Shown here: piece after piece, positions 9,050 through 17,801 of the stretch
Position numbering within the stretch: position 1 is the stretch's first letter
How the letters are laid out: each line of letters starts with the position of its first letter
Assembly: GCA_002396385.1 (NCBI GenBank)
Contig: DGTD01000067.1
Coordinates: 1 to 38,146 of the forward strand
Origin: Bacteroidales bacterium UBA4345
GTDB taxonomy: Bacteria; Bacteroidota; Bacteroidia; Bacteroidales; Paludibacteraceae
DNA length: 38,146 nt
Reading direction: 5' to 3'
The notes under the pieces: generated by a model
Seen by the model: only the letters and a program-made list of their open reading frames with translations
The model's database searches: none
Told to the model about the DNA's origin: nothing
Position numbers and translations under genes: made by a program

Positions 9050-9088
9050 ATGTCAAATAAACCGATACAATTTACTGGTTTTGAATAG
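9050..9088 (+). CDS. Possible 12-codon leader ORF overlapping the coiled-coil start
   Basis: The first ATG after the probable promoter opens a 12-codon frame (MSNKPIQFTGFE, stop TAG at 9086-9088). It overlaps the proposed TTG start of the large gene (9081) by eight bases in another frame. It may couple or attenuate translation of the large gene. Alternatively it is chance, or marks a sequencing frameshift at the 5' end of the large gene. Confidence 0.25.
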   Translation: MSNKPIQFTGFE

Positions 9089-12083
9089 GATTCTCATCAT
9101 ATGGCTGTTAATGGCCACCATCCTGCTGGGTGGTGTCAGCACTGCTTCTGCCCAAGAATCAGGCGAAGAAGAAGATACCATGCAGACAGAAAACTCCAAC
9201 GAAAGAGACGACGATTCGTCTGAGCACAAGCACAGAAGTAGCCGCGCAGCCCGCAAAGCCGCAAGAGAAGCCGAGAAGAGGAAACGCAAGGCAGAAAGAG
9301 AAGCGGCAGAACAACAGGCCTTAAGAAAGTCGGCGCTGAGAAGAGCCGCAGAAGAAGCCGCCGCAAGAGAGGAAGAACGCAAGAGGGAGGAGGCCGAAGA
9401 AAACAGCATCGAAGCCGTCGAGCACAAGGAATACGCCAACGACGAAGAGCGGAGAAAAGCCATAGAGAAAGCACACGCCGAAAAAGTCGCCCACGAGCAA
9501 GAGCAGCGTAAAAAGGCAGAAGAGGCTGAGCGTAAAGCCCAATTTGAAGAGGCAAAGAGAAGGAACGAACAACACAACCGGGAAAGGGTTGAGCAGCAAC
9601 ACGCAGAAGAAGAAAGACGGAAATCGGCCGAGCAAGAAAGTTTGAGGAAAGCAAAGGAGAAACAAGAAGCCCAACGCGAACTGCAACGCCAGAAGGCGGA
9701 AGAAAGAAGGCAGAAAGCACGCGAACGGTTAGAGAAACAAAAAGAAGAGCAACGGGCCGAGCGGGAGCGCCAACACCAGAAAATGGAGGAACGCAAACGC
9801 ATTAACCAGGAGAAGCTGAGCAAACAGAGGGAAAGCCGCCGTGCACGCGCCCAACGCGAAAAAGAAGAGCGACAAAAAGCGAAAGAAAGAGCCAGACAGG
9901 AAAAAGAAGCACGTTTACAAAAACGCGCCGAAGAACGTGAACGCGCCGAACAAAGAAAAATAGCCCAGGCAGAAAGGGCAGAAAAACAAAGACAGTTGCG
10001 TGAAGAGCGCAAAGCACGACAGCGTGAAATACAAGCACGACGCCAAGAAGCCATTATGAGAAGGGCGGAAGCACGACGCCAACACGCCGAGCAGCAGCAA
10101 AATGCCCAAAAGTCGGCGGCCGAACGAAACAAAGAACGCTCAATGGAGATAAAACAGCGCCAGCGGGAACGCATGCAACGCCTGAAACAGAAAGAAGCTG
10201 AAAGACGGCAAGCCCAACGCGAGAAAGAACTCAAGATGCGTGAAAACGAGAGAGAAAAGAGGGCCTTGGCACGACAGAAGCGCCAAGAACGCATGCAAGC
10301 CGAGATAGAAGCCCGACAGGCAAAACGCGAGCAAGAGGCATTGGAGCGGGAACGGAAAGCCGAACTGCACCAACAGGCGCTGGAAGCCGCATCGAAACGT
10401 AGGGAAGCCGAGATTGAACGCCGAATTAGGGAAAACGAAAAACTGGCTGCCGAAGAAAAGGAGAAACTGCTTGCGAAAAAGAAGGAGAAAGCCGAGAAAG
10501 AGGCGCGCAAAATAGCCGAGAAACGCGTTAAAGCGGAATGGAAGAAAAAGAACGACAAGCGCAAACGCGACGAGAAAGTGGAGAAAATGCGTCAAAAATA
10601 CGAACGGCAATTGGAATTAGACTCCATTGAAGCCGAACGCGAACGCATGAGAGACGAGGCCGAGATGATGGAAGCCGCCTCCGACTCAATAAAAGCAGCG
10701 AAAGCAGCAGAAAAAGCGGCGAAAAATGCAGACAAAGCGGCAAGAAACCGTGAGCGTCTGATGTCGAAGTTGGAAAACACCCAAATCGACAGTACCGACT
10801 ACGACGAAGAAACTGGCCGGAAGAAGTCGAGAAGGGAAAAAATGAATGAAGAATTCTCGATGGCAGCCGACAGTCTGGAAATGAACATCAGTGACGATGA
10901 CGAAGGACTGGGAAACGACTCCACTGGGACAGAAGACCTTTCGTTGGAGAACAAGGAAGTGTTGGACGAAGGGGTTGACAGCCTGCTGCTTGCCCAACAA
11001 ATTGCAGAACTGGAAGAGGAAATGCAGAACATGCAGGACCTGAAAGATGCCGAAAGGGCGCAAAAAGAAGGCAAGAGTAAAGAGAGGGTAATAAAGATTA
11101 AAATACCAGACTGCGTATACCCTAATTCGGTCAACTATACTAGGAAGAAGTTCGCATTCAACTACGAATACAACTTCTTTATGTACTATATGCACCACAC
11201 CTATTTCTACAAACGGAAATTGTACGACAAAAAGGATTCGACCCGCATTATGGCCAAGAAACTGATGACACTGGTCGGGAACAGTCCGTACAGGCGTATC
11301 AACCTGAACAAGTTGGTAGACTCGGTAAGCGTGCTGTTGCCCGGTTACGATGTTGAGACTTTCGCCGACAGCATGATATCGAACCTCAACCTCGAATACT
11401 TAAACACAGGCGAAATAAAGGTTAAGTACAAGAACCGAAAGCAGAGCAAGATATACGCAAAACTGCAGGTCAGGGAAGGAAGGAACTTAGGACACATCAA
11501 ATTCTACACCCACAACAAGCGTAACGTGATAGAGCAATTGAACGGTGAAGATTATGAAGGTTTACTACCTCCTGAAGACACTACAGATGCGGACGTACAA
11601 TTGCTGGCAGACTCAATTGCCCGCATTAAGGCAAGAGCAGACTCACTGAACAACCTACGTCGGATACACGAAGATTCGCTTGAAGTTCCAATCACAATGG
11701 ATAGGAACAATGTGGATTCGCTGTCGTCAATTATGCCTCAACGTGACAATGCGCCTATGCTGAATTCTGGCGAGACAAAAGCCGGAGAGGCCGTTCCGTC
11801 AATAATAGAGCCACTGTCAGAAGAAGGTAGAGACACCACACCACCTGCCACTCCACCTGCGCAAGAGGCTACACCTCAAGAGACTCATGAAATGAGCGAC
11901 AAGGAGCGGAAAAAAGCGGAAAAAGAAGCCGCTAAAGCAGCGAAAGAGGCGGAAAAAGAGCGAAAGAAAGCGGAAAAAGAAGCCGCTAAGGCTGCAAAAG
12001 CAGCAGAAAAAGCAGCGAAAGAAGCCGCAGAAAATGAGGCTGAAAACGCTAAAGAAGAAAGCGAAGCGAACAGCGGGGACTAG
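9081..12083 (+). CDS. Secreted long coiled-coil protein, Arg/Glu/Lys/Ala-rich, unknown family
   Basis: From the TTG at 9081 the protein has 1000 residues. I chose this start because it gives a normal signal peptide (LNRILIIWLLMATILLGG..., cut after ASAQ) and lies after the probable promoter; the frame is open back to 9006 with no ATG before 9111. After an acidic stretch, about residues 50-560 are an almost unbroken charged helix rich in EERRKAEEA-like units, expected to be a coiled coil several hundred residues long. A non-repetitive domain with many aromatics follows (from about 670: IPDCVYPNSVNYTRKKF, then NFFMYYMHHTYFYKRKLY). It ends near 830 and precedes a Ser/Pro/Thr-rich linker and a C-terminal AEKEAAKAAKEAEKER repeat tail. 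It is probably periplasmic or outer-membrane associated. I do not recognise a family; TolA-like resemblance is compositional only. A hairpin terminator follows. Confidence 0.75.
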   Translation: MNRILIIWLLMATILLGGVSTASAQESGEEEDTMQTENSNERDDDSSEHKHRSSRAARKAAREAEKRKRKAEREAAEQQALRKSALRRAAEEAAAREEERKREEAEENSIEAVEHKEYANDEERRKAIEKAHAEKVAHEQEQRKKAEEAERKAQFEEAKRRNEQHNRERVEQQHAEEERRKSAEQESLRKAKEKQEAQRELQRQKAEERRQKARERLEKQKEEQRAERERQHQKMEERKRINQEKLSKQRESRRARAQREKEERQKAKERARQEKEARLQKRAEERERAEQRKIAQAERAEKQRQLREERKARQREIQARRQEAIMRRAEARRQHAEQQQNAQKSAAERNKERSMEIKQRQRERMQRLKQKEAERRQAQREKELKMRENEREKRALARQKRQERMQAEIEARQAKREQEALERERKAELHQQALEAASKRREAEIERRIRENEKLAAEEKEKLLAKKKEKAEKEARKIAEKRVKAEWKKKNDKRKRDEKVEKMRQKYERQLELDSIEAERERMRDEAEMMEAASDSIKAAKAAEKAAKNADKAARNRERLMSKLENTQIDSTDYDEETGRKKSRREKMNEEFSMAADSLEMNISDDDEGLGNDSTGTEDLSLENKEVLDEGVDSLLLAQQIAELEEEMQNMQDLKDAERAQKEGKSKERVIKIKIPDCVYPNSVNYTRKKFAFNYEYNFFMYYMHHTYFYKRKLYDKKDSTRIMAKKLMTLVGNSPYRRINLNKLVDSVSVLLPGYDVETFADSMISNLNLEYLNTGEIKVKYKNRKQSKIYAKLQVREGRNLGHIKFYTHNKRNVIEQLNGEDYEGLLPPEDTTDADVQLLADSIARIKARADSLNNLRRIHEDSLEVPITMDRNNVDSLSSIMPQRDNAPMLNSGETKAGEAVPSIIEPLSEEGRDTTPPATPPAQEATPQETHEMSDKERKKAEKEAAKAAKEAEKERKKAEKEAAKAAKAAEKAAKEAAENEAENAKEESEANSGD
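11913..11989 (+). repeat. Direct repeat in the 3' end of the coiled-coil gene
   Basis: A 23-base sequence occurs identically at 11913-11935 and 11967-11989, 54 bases apart and in frame. It encodes the KKAEKEAAKAAK unit of the C-terminal Lys/Ala/Glu tail. The identity at DNA level suggests recent tandem duplication and a possible site of length variation. Confidence 0.7.
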
Positions 12084-12107
12084 CCTGCTGTACATTCAAG
12101 ACTATAG

Positions 12108-12141
12108 CGACCGCCGGGCTACGGCCATGGCGGTCGTTTAT
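12108..12141 (+). terminator. Rho-independent terminator after the coiled-coil gene
   Basis: CGACCGCC at 12108-12115 pairs with GGCGGTCG at 12129-12136, giving an 8-bp stem with a 13-base loop, followed by TTTATT. It lies 25 bases after the stop and 16 bases before the proposed start at 12157, so it separates the two transcription units. It also argues against the longer upstream start of the Mur ligase frame. Confidence 0.7.
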
Positions 12142-12156
12142 TATAAAAGTAAAACA

Positions 12157-13536
12157 ATGAATAATTACACCAAGTATAACCACTTTTTCTTTATAGGAAT
12201 AGCTGGAACAGGAATGAGTGCTATTGCACAATACCTATGCGGTTGCGGGAAAAAAGTATCGGGAAGCGACCGCCAATTCGGAAATGCGACCAAGTTACAG
12301 ATACAGGAACAACTCGAACAACAGGGAATCTGTTGCTACAAACAAGATGCCACGGGTATTACTGCCGATGTTGACGTCGTTATTATATCTACCGCCATTG
12401 AGGACACGAATGTAGAACTATCGAAAGCACGTGAGTTAGGCATTGATGTAATGAAACGTTCGGAGTTGCTGGCCGCCATCTCGGCAAAAGCCCGCACCAT
12501 TGCCATAGGCGGAACGTCTGGGAAATCGACAACAACAGCAATGGTCTTTCACATTATGCAAGAATGTGGATACGACCCATCGATAATGAGCGGAGCCGGA
12601 CTCGTATCCCTTCAAGAGAAAGGCCTGCCAGGGAACGCATGGAACGGGAAAAGCGATTGGTTGGTTATAGAATCAGACGAAAGCGACGGTTCAATAGTCA
12701 GCTACCATCCGGAAATATCGGCAGTACTTAATGTTGACCGCGACCATAAAGAGTACGACGTACTGATGGACCTCTTTAGCCAGTTCAAAGCGCACACATC
12801 GAAAGTGTTCATAGCCAACCAAAGCCACCCTATGTCGAAGCAACTGAGTGTAAACGCAAAAAATGACTTTGGGACAGACAACGACGAGGCAGGCTACAAC
12901 GGGACCGAATTCAAGCAAGAAGGTTTTTCCATCTCTTTCAAATGTAACGGCACACCTTTCTCCATTCCCGTCATAGGACGCCACAACATGGAAAACGCAT
13001 TAGCCGCAACAGCCATATGCTCAGCCATCGGCATACCGGTAAAAGACAGTGCAAAAGCCATGGGCAGCTACCGTGGCATTTACAGGCGCACACAGCTCGC
13101 CGGCGAGGCGAACGGCTGTTGTGTTATCGACGACTTCGCACACAATCCGGCAGAAGTGGTGTGTGCCATAAAAGCATGCCAGACAATTGGCAAACGTGTG
13201 TGGGCGTGGTTCCAACCCCATGGATTCGGGCCTCTGAAATTTATGCACGAAGAACTCGAAGCCGAAGTGTTGAAAGTATTGCGCAAGGAAGACTACTTCC
13301 TGCTAAGCGACGTCTATTACGCAGGAGGAACGGTGGAGCGCACGGTTACCAGCAGTGATGTGGCTGACCGTATGAAATTCGAGAACGGACACGTATTGTA
13401 TTTCGGGAACCGCGACCTTATGCCACCTTACATAAAGATGAATATCAAACCAGGCGATGTCATACTTACTATGGGCGCCCGCGACAACAGTTTGAGCGAC
13501 TTCGCAAAAAAGATATTCAACGAAGTAGTAAAATAA
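12157..13536 (+). CDS. Mur ligase family protein, MurC/Mpl-like
   Basis: The 459-residue protein starts at ATG 12157 (MNNYTKYNHFFFIG). The frame is open upstream to 12034, but that part overlaps the previous gene and the terminator. Order of parts: N-terminal Rossmann-like domain with GIAGTGM (14-20), ATP loop GTSGKST (119-125), DESDGS near 175, GRHNMENALAA, DDFAHNPAEV, FQPHGFGP and the C-terminal domain. MurC adds L-Ala to UDP-MurNAc; Mpl reattaches recycled tripeptide. The pattern is nearer MurC, but two MurC signatures differ: FQPHR is FQPHG, and the DYGHHPTE block is DFAHNPAE. It may be a second, divergent MurC-like ligase. It heads a four-gene operon (next start 6 bases after its stop). 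Superfamily is certain; exact substrate is not. Confidence 0.85.
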   Translation: MNNYTKYNHFFFIGIAGTGMSAIAQYLCGCGKKVSGSDRQFGNATKLQIQEQLEQQGICCYKQDATGITADVDVVIISTAIEDTNVELSKARELGIDVMKRSELLAAISAKARTIAIGGTSGKSTTTAMVFHIMQECGYDPSIMSGAGLVSLQEKGLPGNAWNGKSDWLVIESDESDGSIVSYHPEISAVLNVDRDHKEYDVLMDLFSQFKAHTSKVFIANQSHPMSKQLSVNAKNDFGTDNDEAGYNGTEFKQEGFSISFKCNGTPFSIPVIGRHNMENALAATAICSAIGIPVKDSAKAMGSYRGIYRRTQLAGEANGCCVIDDFAHNPAEVVCAIKACQTIGKRVWAWFQPHGFGPLKFMHEELEAEVLKVLRKEDYFLLSDVYYAGGTVERTVTSSDVADRMKFENGHVLYFGNRDLMPPYIKMNIKPGDVILTMGARDNSLSDFAKKIFNEVVK

Positions 13537-13542
13537 AGATTC

Positions 13543-14859
13543 ATGAACGAGACTACAACCAAGATATTAGAACGGATGGGCATAAGCGCCTTGAACGGAA
13601 TGCAGGAAAAAGCACTTTCTGTGATTCCGAAAGAAGACGCGACACTCATTCTATCGCCTACAGGGACAGGAAAGACCCTTGCCTATCTGCTTCCAATTGT
13701 CAAAATGCTACAGCCCGGCAAAAAGCAAATAAGCACAGCGATTATTGTTCCTGCGCGAGAGCTGGCCTTGCAGATAGCACAAGTATTCCAACAGATGGGT
13801 TCTGGGTTCCGCGCATTCTGCACCTACGGAGGTCACCCGTTCGAAAAAGAGCAACGCTCCCTAACCGAAGCACCCCCAGATGTGCTGATTGGGACTCCCG
13901 GTAGAATTGTAGACCACATTAAACACAACAGTTTCGACCCGGGGACAATAAAAACCATAATTCTCGATGAATTCGACAAATCTCTAGAGTTCGGATTCTG
14001 CGAAGAAATGGAATTTATAGTCAAACACATGCATTCGGCAGAAAAGAAGGTGTTATTATCGGCAACAGAAGCCATAGAGATACCAGACTTCCTAAAGATA
14101 TCGTCACCAACAAGAATCGACTTTTTAAGGACAGACGAGCCAACCAAAGGTTTAGAGTTGAAAGAAGTGGTTTCGGTTGAAAAAGACAAACTACCTGCGC
14201 TAAAAGAACTATTATGTCATCTTGGCAAAGGGAAAAGCATCATATTCGCCAATTTTAGAGAAAGCGCCGACCGCATAGCCAACTACCTACACCAACAAGG
14301 CATATCATGCATGTGTTTCCACGGGGGAATGGAACAGCCCGACCGAGAGAAGGCAATATGCCTGTTTCGGAACGGGTCGGTAAATTGCCTGATATCGACC
14401 GATTTGGCGTCACGTGGTCTCGACATACCGGAAGTAGACTACATCATCCACTACCATCTGCCCAATAGCGCAGAGGTTTTTACTCACAGAAACGGGCGAA
14501 CGGCACGAATGAACGCATCGGGACAAGCCTTTGTCATACTCTACATCAACGAAATGCGTCCGGAGTTCCTTCCGAAGATGCTAAAAGAGAAAGTGCAGGA
14601 AGGCAGTCCTATTCCGCCACCACCAGAATGGTCTACCATCTACATCGGGAAAGGGAAACGCGACAAAATCAGTAAAGGCGACGTAGTGGGTTTTCTGATA
14701 CAGAAAGGCGGACTGACAAAAGACGAGCTCGGGATTGTGGAAGTGAAAGAACGCTATGCGATGGCGGCAGTCGAAGCAACAAAGGCAAACAGCCTGTTGA
14801 AAAGGATTGAAAACGAGAAGATAAAAGGAATAAAAACCATATTCGAACTAATAAAATAA
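13543..14859 (+). CDS. DEAD-box RNA helicase with DbpA-type RNA-binding domain
   Basis: The 438-residue protein has the ordered SF2 motifs: Q motif Gln21, SPTGTGKT (38-45), PARELA (70-75), GTPGR, the Walker B box as DEFD (142-145) instead of DEAD, SAT, STDLASRGLDIP and HRNGRTARM. The last 75 or so residues (IYIGKGKRDKISKGDVVGFL..., KIKGIKTIFEL) match the DbpA RNA-binding domain, which recognises 23S rRNA hairpin 92 in E. coli DbpA and points to 50S ribosome assembly. The DEFD variant keeps the first Asp and Glu needed for Mg-ATP. It follows the Mur ligase by 6 bases and precedes a redox-protein gene by 9, so it is operon-internal. Whether it binds rRNA in this organism is inference. Confidence 0.92.
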   Translation: MNETTTKILERMGISALNGMQEKALSVIPKEDATLILSPTGTGKTLAYLLPIVKMLQPGKKQISTAIIVPARELALQIAQVFQQMGSGFRAFCTYGGHPFEKEQRSLTEAPPDVLIGTPGRIVDHIKHNSFDPGTIKTIILDEFDKSLEFGFCEEMEFIVKHMHSAEKKVLLSATEAIEIPDFLKISSPTRIDFLRTDEPTKGLELKEVVSVEKDKLPALKELLCHLGKGKSIIFANFRESADRIANYLHQQGISCMCFHGGMEQPDREKAICLFRNGSVNCLISTDLASRGLDIPEVDYIIHYHLPNSAEVFTHRNGRTARMNASGQAFVILYINEMRPEFLPKMLKEKVQEGSPIPPPPEWSTIYIGKGKRDKISKGDVVGFLIQKGGLTKDELGIVEVKERYAMAAVEATKANSLLKRIENEKIKGIKTIFELIK

Positions 14860-14868
14860 ATTTTATTA

Positions 14869-15222
14869 ATGAATCCAGACAGACAAAAGTCCATTTCATA
14901 TTTCCGCACCCCACCGTGCAACTACACCTGTGCTCAGGCAATACTAAAAGGATTCCAGCAAGAGTTTGCGATTAAGGATGACCTAGTGGACAAGTTTGCG
15001 GAATACCGGGGAGGGAGAGCGCCAGATGGCGTATGCGGAGCAGTGTATGCCGCAAACTACCTGTTGCGACAAAAAGGTTTCGGGCCAATAAACGAGACAT
15101 TTGCCGCAAAAGCAGGAAGCGACAAATGCATTGAGATAAAGGGCACATACCGCTTTCCCTGCCCCGACTGCATAATACTTGCAGACCAATTAATAGAAGA
15201 GGAAATAAAAAGACAACAATAA
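14869..15222 (+). CDS. C_GCAxxG_C_C family redox protein
   Basis: This 117-residue cytoplasmic protein has Cys17, Cys21, Cys56, Cys87, Cys98 and Cys101. The APDGVCGAVYAANYLL helix, the KCIEIKG segment and the final CPDC fit the C_GCAxxG_C_C family, small proteins with a conserved cysteine pattern thought to be redox active or metal binding. The central motif is a variant (VCGAVYAA). The gene lies 9 bases after the helicase and 12 bases before the DoxX gene. Pairing with a DoxX/thiol-type membrane protein makes a disulfide or electron-transfer role plausible, but no partner is proven. Confidence 0.75.
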   Translation: MNPDRQKSISYFRTPPCNYTCAQAILKGFQQEFAIKDDLVDKFAEYRGGRAPDGVCGAVYAANYLLRQKGFGPINETFAAKAGSDKCIEIKGTYRFPCPDCIILADQLIEEEIKRQQ

Positions 15223-15234
15223 AAACATACATAT

Positions 15235-16518
15235 ATGAGCGACAAGACGAAAGAACGCATTGTACTGGCACTACAGTTGTTTGTAGGTGCAGTATTCGTA
15301 TTCTCGGGCTTTGTAAAAGCCGTTGACCCGTTAGGAGGTCTGTACAAAATAACCGATTACCTGAACGCCTTTCATTGGGATGCGCTTAAGGTGCTCGGTT
15401 TCTCAGGCATGACAATCATGTCGGCAGTAGAATTCGTGCTGGGAGTCGGGCTTTTATTAGGCATACAGAAAAAGATAGTTACCCTCGGCACCCTCGCCTT
15501 TATGGTATTCTACACCCCTCTGACCCTCTATTTGGCAATAGCCAATCCAGTAAGCGATTGCGGCTGTTTTGGGGATGCGCTGGTTATCACCAACTGGCAA
15601 ACATTCTGGAAAAACGTTATATTATTAGCAGCAGTAGTATTGATATGGGAATGGTTGGGCTATAGCAAGCGCGGCTTCTGTAAAAAAGCGGAATGGGCTG
15701 TATTGGGATACACATTTGTATTTTCGCTCATCATTTCCGTATACTGTTTCCAAAACCTGCCAATCATGGACTTCCGTCCATACAGAATAGGAGCAAACAT
15801 ACAGGAAGGCATGTCTTATCCGGAAGGAGCAAAAAAGGATAGCATAAGAACCACCTTCATCTACGAGAAAAACGGAGTCAAACAAGAGTTCAACATGCAA
15901 AATTACCCGAAAGACACTTCGTGGCACTTTGTTGACAGCAAAAACGAGATAGTAGAGAAAGGTTACGAACCGCCAATCCACGACTTTGTACTCAACCATT
16001 CAGACGATGGCGACATCACCGACCTTGTATTGGAAGACACAAATTATGTATTCTTGCTAGTGGCGCACAACCTGACCGAATTCAACATTGTCACCAATCC
16101 GGGAGGTTGTCACTACGACAACAGCGAAAAAGTAAATTCCGCCTACGAATATGCGCATGCGCATGGTTACAAATTCTACTGTCTAACCGCCACAAGCGAA
16201 GGGACAGAAGAGATGAACAGTTATTTGGCCGCCACAAATGCCAAATACGAATATCTGAATGCCGACGAAATCATGTTAAAGACCATTATACGCAGCAGTC
16301 CTGGTCTAATGATCATAAAGAAAGGAACGGTAGTGAACAAGTGGGCGCTGAAAAACATTCCAACATTCAGTGAGCCACTCGACAGTTGTGAGGCTGGGCA
16401 GATGAAAATTCCGAACAACAAACTAACAACGTTATTCATTGCCCTGCTTTACCTTATTCCACTAGGAGTTGGTTACATATTCAGCAAAAAGCGGAACAAA
16501 GAGTGCGAAAAAGCATAA
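15235..16518 (+). CDS. DoxX/MauE-like membrane protein (BT_3928 family)
   Basis: This 427-residue protein has an N-terminal DoxX-like membrane domain: segments around residues 8-27, 50-72, 75-100, 120-142 and 155-178, with the MauE/DoxX-type motif DCGCFGD after the third segment. A long soluble part of about 210 residues follows. It contains a region around HNLTEFNIV and CLTATSEGTEEM that resembles a thioredoxin-like fold without CxxC. A final membrane segment (TTLFIALLYLIPLGVGYIF) ends at a basic tail. This layout matches the Bacteroidetes BT_3928 family, whose function is not established. It is last in the operon; a hairpin terminator lies about 29 bases after the stop. Role in thiol or quinone redox is only suggested by the DoxX part. 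Confidence 0.85.
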   Translation: MSDKTKERIVLALQLFVGAVFVFSGFVKAVDPLGGLYKITDYLNAFHWDALKVLGFSGMTIMSAVEFVLGVGLLLGIQKKIVTLGTLAFMVFYTPLTLYLAIANPVSDCGCFGDALVITNWQTFWKNVILLAAVVLIWEWLGYSKRGFCKKAEWAVLGYTFVFSLIISVYCFQNLPIMDFRPYRIGANIQEGMSYPEGAKKDSIRTTFIYEKNGVKQEFNMQNYPKDTSWHFVDSKNEIVEKGYEPPIHDFVLNHSDDGDITDLVLEDTNYVFLLVAHNLTEFNIVTNPGGCHYDNSEKVNSAYEYAHAHGYKFYCLTATSEGTEEMNSYLAATNAKYEYLNADEIMLKTIIRSSPGLMIIKKGTVVNKWALKNIPTFSEPLDSCEAGQMKIPNNKLTTLFIALLYLIPLGVGYIFSKKRNKECEKA

Positions 16519-16543
16519 TTGCAACATCTTAACAGGTGAGACA

Positions 16544-16590
16544 AAGGGTGTGTCATAATTGGGAAGGTCCAATTTTGGCACACCTTTCTG
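16544..16590 (+). terminator. Rho-independent terminator of the Mur ligase-DoxX operon
   Basis: GGTGTG (16547-16552) pairs with CACACC (16579-16584). The stem continues inward through TCATAATT/AATTTTGG with one mismatch and one wobble, and outward through AAG/TTT. It is followed by TTCTGTT. It starts about 29 bases after the stop at 16518. Confidence 0.7.
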
Positions 16591-16800
16591 TTATCATGCA
16601 CCTCTGTTTGATACATTCATTTCTTTTTTGCAGACGATTTTCTCATCGGACAACACAGGGAAGGACATTATTACGGTATTTCAACAACCAAAGAAAAAAC
16701 AGAGTCACAGATTGTGTTTTATTGATTTTCACCAGCAATTTTCAATTGCTAATTTACAAACGGCCAAATTGAAAAGACATGATTAATATTTATAAAACAG
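16588..16800. other. Non-coding gap with a short hairpin
   Basis: I see no gene here. AGCAATT (16734-16740) pairs perfectly with AATTGCT (16744-16750) around a three-base loop. It could end minus-strand transcription of the broken gene at 16801, but lacks a good T-run in that direction. Confidence 0.35.
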
Positions 16801-17706
16801 TCAGTAGCTTGGCTTGTATTTCTTAATCAGTTCCTTTTGCTGTTTGTTGAGTTTCGAACGGGTAAGAACAATGTAGATTTCCGAACCATCGGCCGAAAGT
16901 CTGAACGGAATTTCGCACATATGCGTTCTCTCATCACACAAACAGAGCCTGTTGCCTTTAATCCAATAAGTCAAAGACAGTTTGGGGAAACCTTGAACCG
17001 GTGGTTGGTCGTTAGATATACTATACATTCGCATCATTCCTTTTTGGGAGGAATCTGCCGACTGGGTTTGTAAAAAGCCTTCATTTGTATCGTTTGCATT
17101 TGTTTGTAGCTCATCGAAAATGATGTAACTATTTCCAAACTTCCAAGTTCCTCTTATATTGTTGGCACCTTCGGGAGTTGCTTTTTTTTCTGTTGTTGTA
17201 GTAGATAAATGGCCATTTGTTAATAGTGTTTTCGAAGACGGGAAAGGGGCATCTGCGCGTCTGACAACAATAAACAGGCTGTCAAACTTAGCGGAATACC
17301 GATAGGTAAAGGTACCTATCTTGCTATCATTAATAAAGATAGAATCTTGAGTCCAGCCTCCAAAAATTCGGTTGGCACGCTTGTTTTCGGAATTGAGTTC
17401 ATATTCCAGTTTCCCATTTGTCTCCAAATTACATGCGTTCCACAATTTAAGCTCTTCCTCTTCTTTCGGACGAGACAGAAAACTAAGAATGGCTTTTTTC
17501 CAATGGTTGGCCGAATTGCCCCCAATAGGAACTTTGTAATCGGGAACGAAAATCAAATCGTAGTTTATGGGAACTTGAACTTAAAAAATATTGTTTTCCT
17601 CTTCGCCTAGAATCCATTTCAAACCTTCCCATACGCAGCTTTCTTTATTCTTAGCAAAACCAGAAAAAGGCAGTACTAGAGATAAAACAAGTATGATATT
17701 CTTCAT
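16801..17706 (-). pseudogene. Secreted protein of unknown function broken by an in-frame TAA
   Basis: A minus-strand frame starts at ATG 17706 with a clear signal peptide (MKNIILVLSLVLPFSGFA, then KNKESC). After 41 codons it meets TAA at 17583-17581. The same frame continues without a shift for 259 more codons to the stop at 16801. Since both halves share one frame, a single base substitution, a sequencing error or stop readthrough explains it; an indel does not. The second half could restart at TTG 17556 but would then lack a secretion signal. The product contains a lipocalin-like block (IRGTWKFGNSYIIFDEL) and ends in a charged KQQKELIKKYKPSY tail. I do not recognise the family. The sequence past the stop is not degraded, which favours a recent lesion or error. 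Confidence 0.65.
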
Positions 17707-17801
17707 GGATTAATAAATCTTAAACATTAAAGGTTTAATATAGTAGACAGGGCACATACAAAAACTTTATGTAGGGAGATTTGTCAGCAGCAATGTAACC
17801 A

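Noticed and set aside
9053..10564. 503-codon open frame on the minus strand opposite the coiled-coil gene
   Set aside because: It is Ser/Arg/Phe/Ala low-complexity, the mirror image of GAA/GCC/AAG/CGC codons on the other strand, with no motif or start signal.
12034..12156. Upstream extension of the Mur ligase frame
   Set aside because: It overlaps the previous gene and a terminator hairpin, and would add 41 unlike residues before the conserved start.
17726..17739. ATTAAA-GG-TTTAAT inverted repeat upstream of the broken gene
   Set aside because: It is a short AT-only palindrome in an AT-rich gap, likely chance; an operator cannot be argued.
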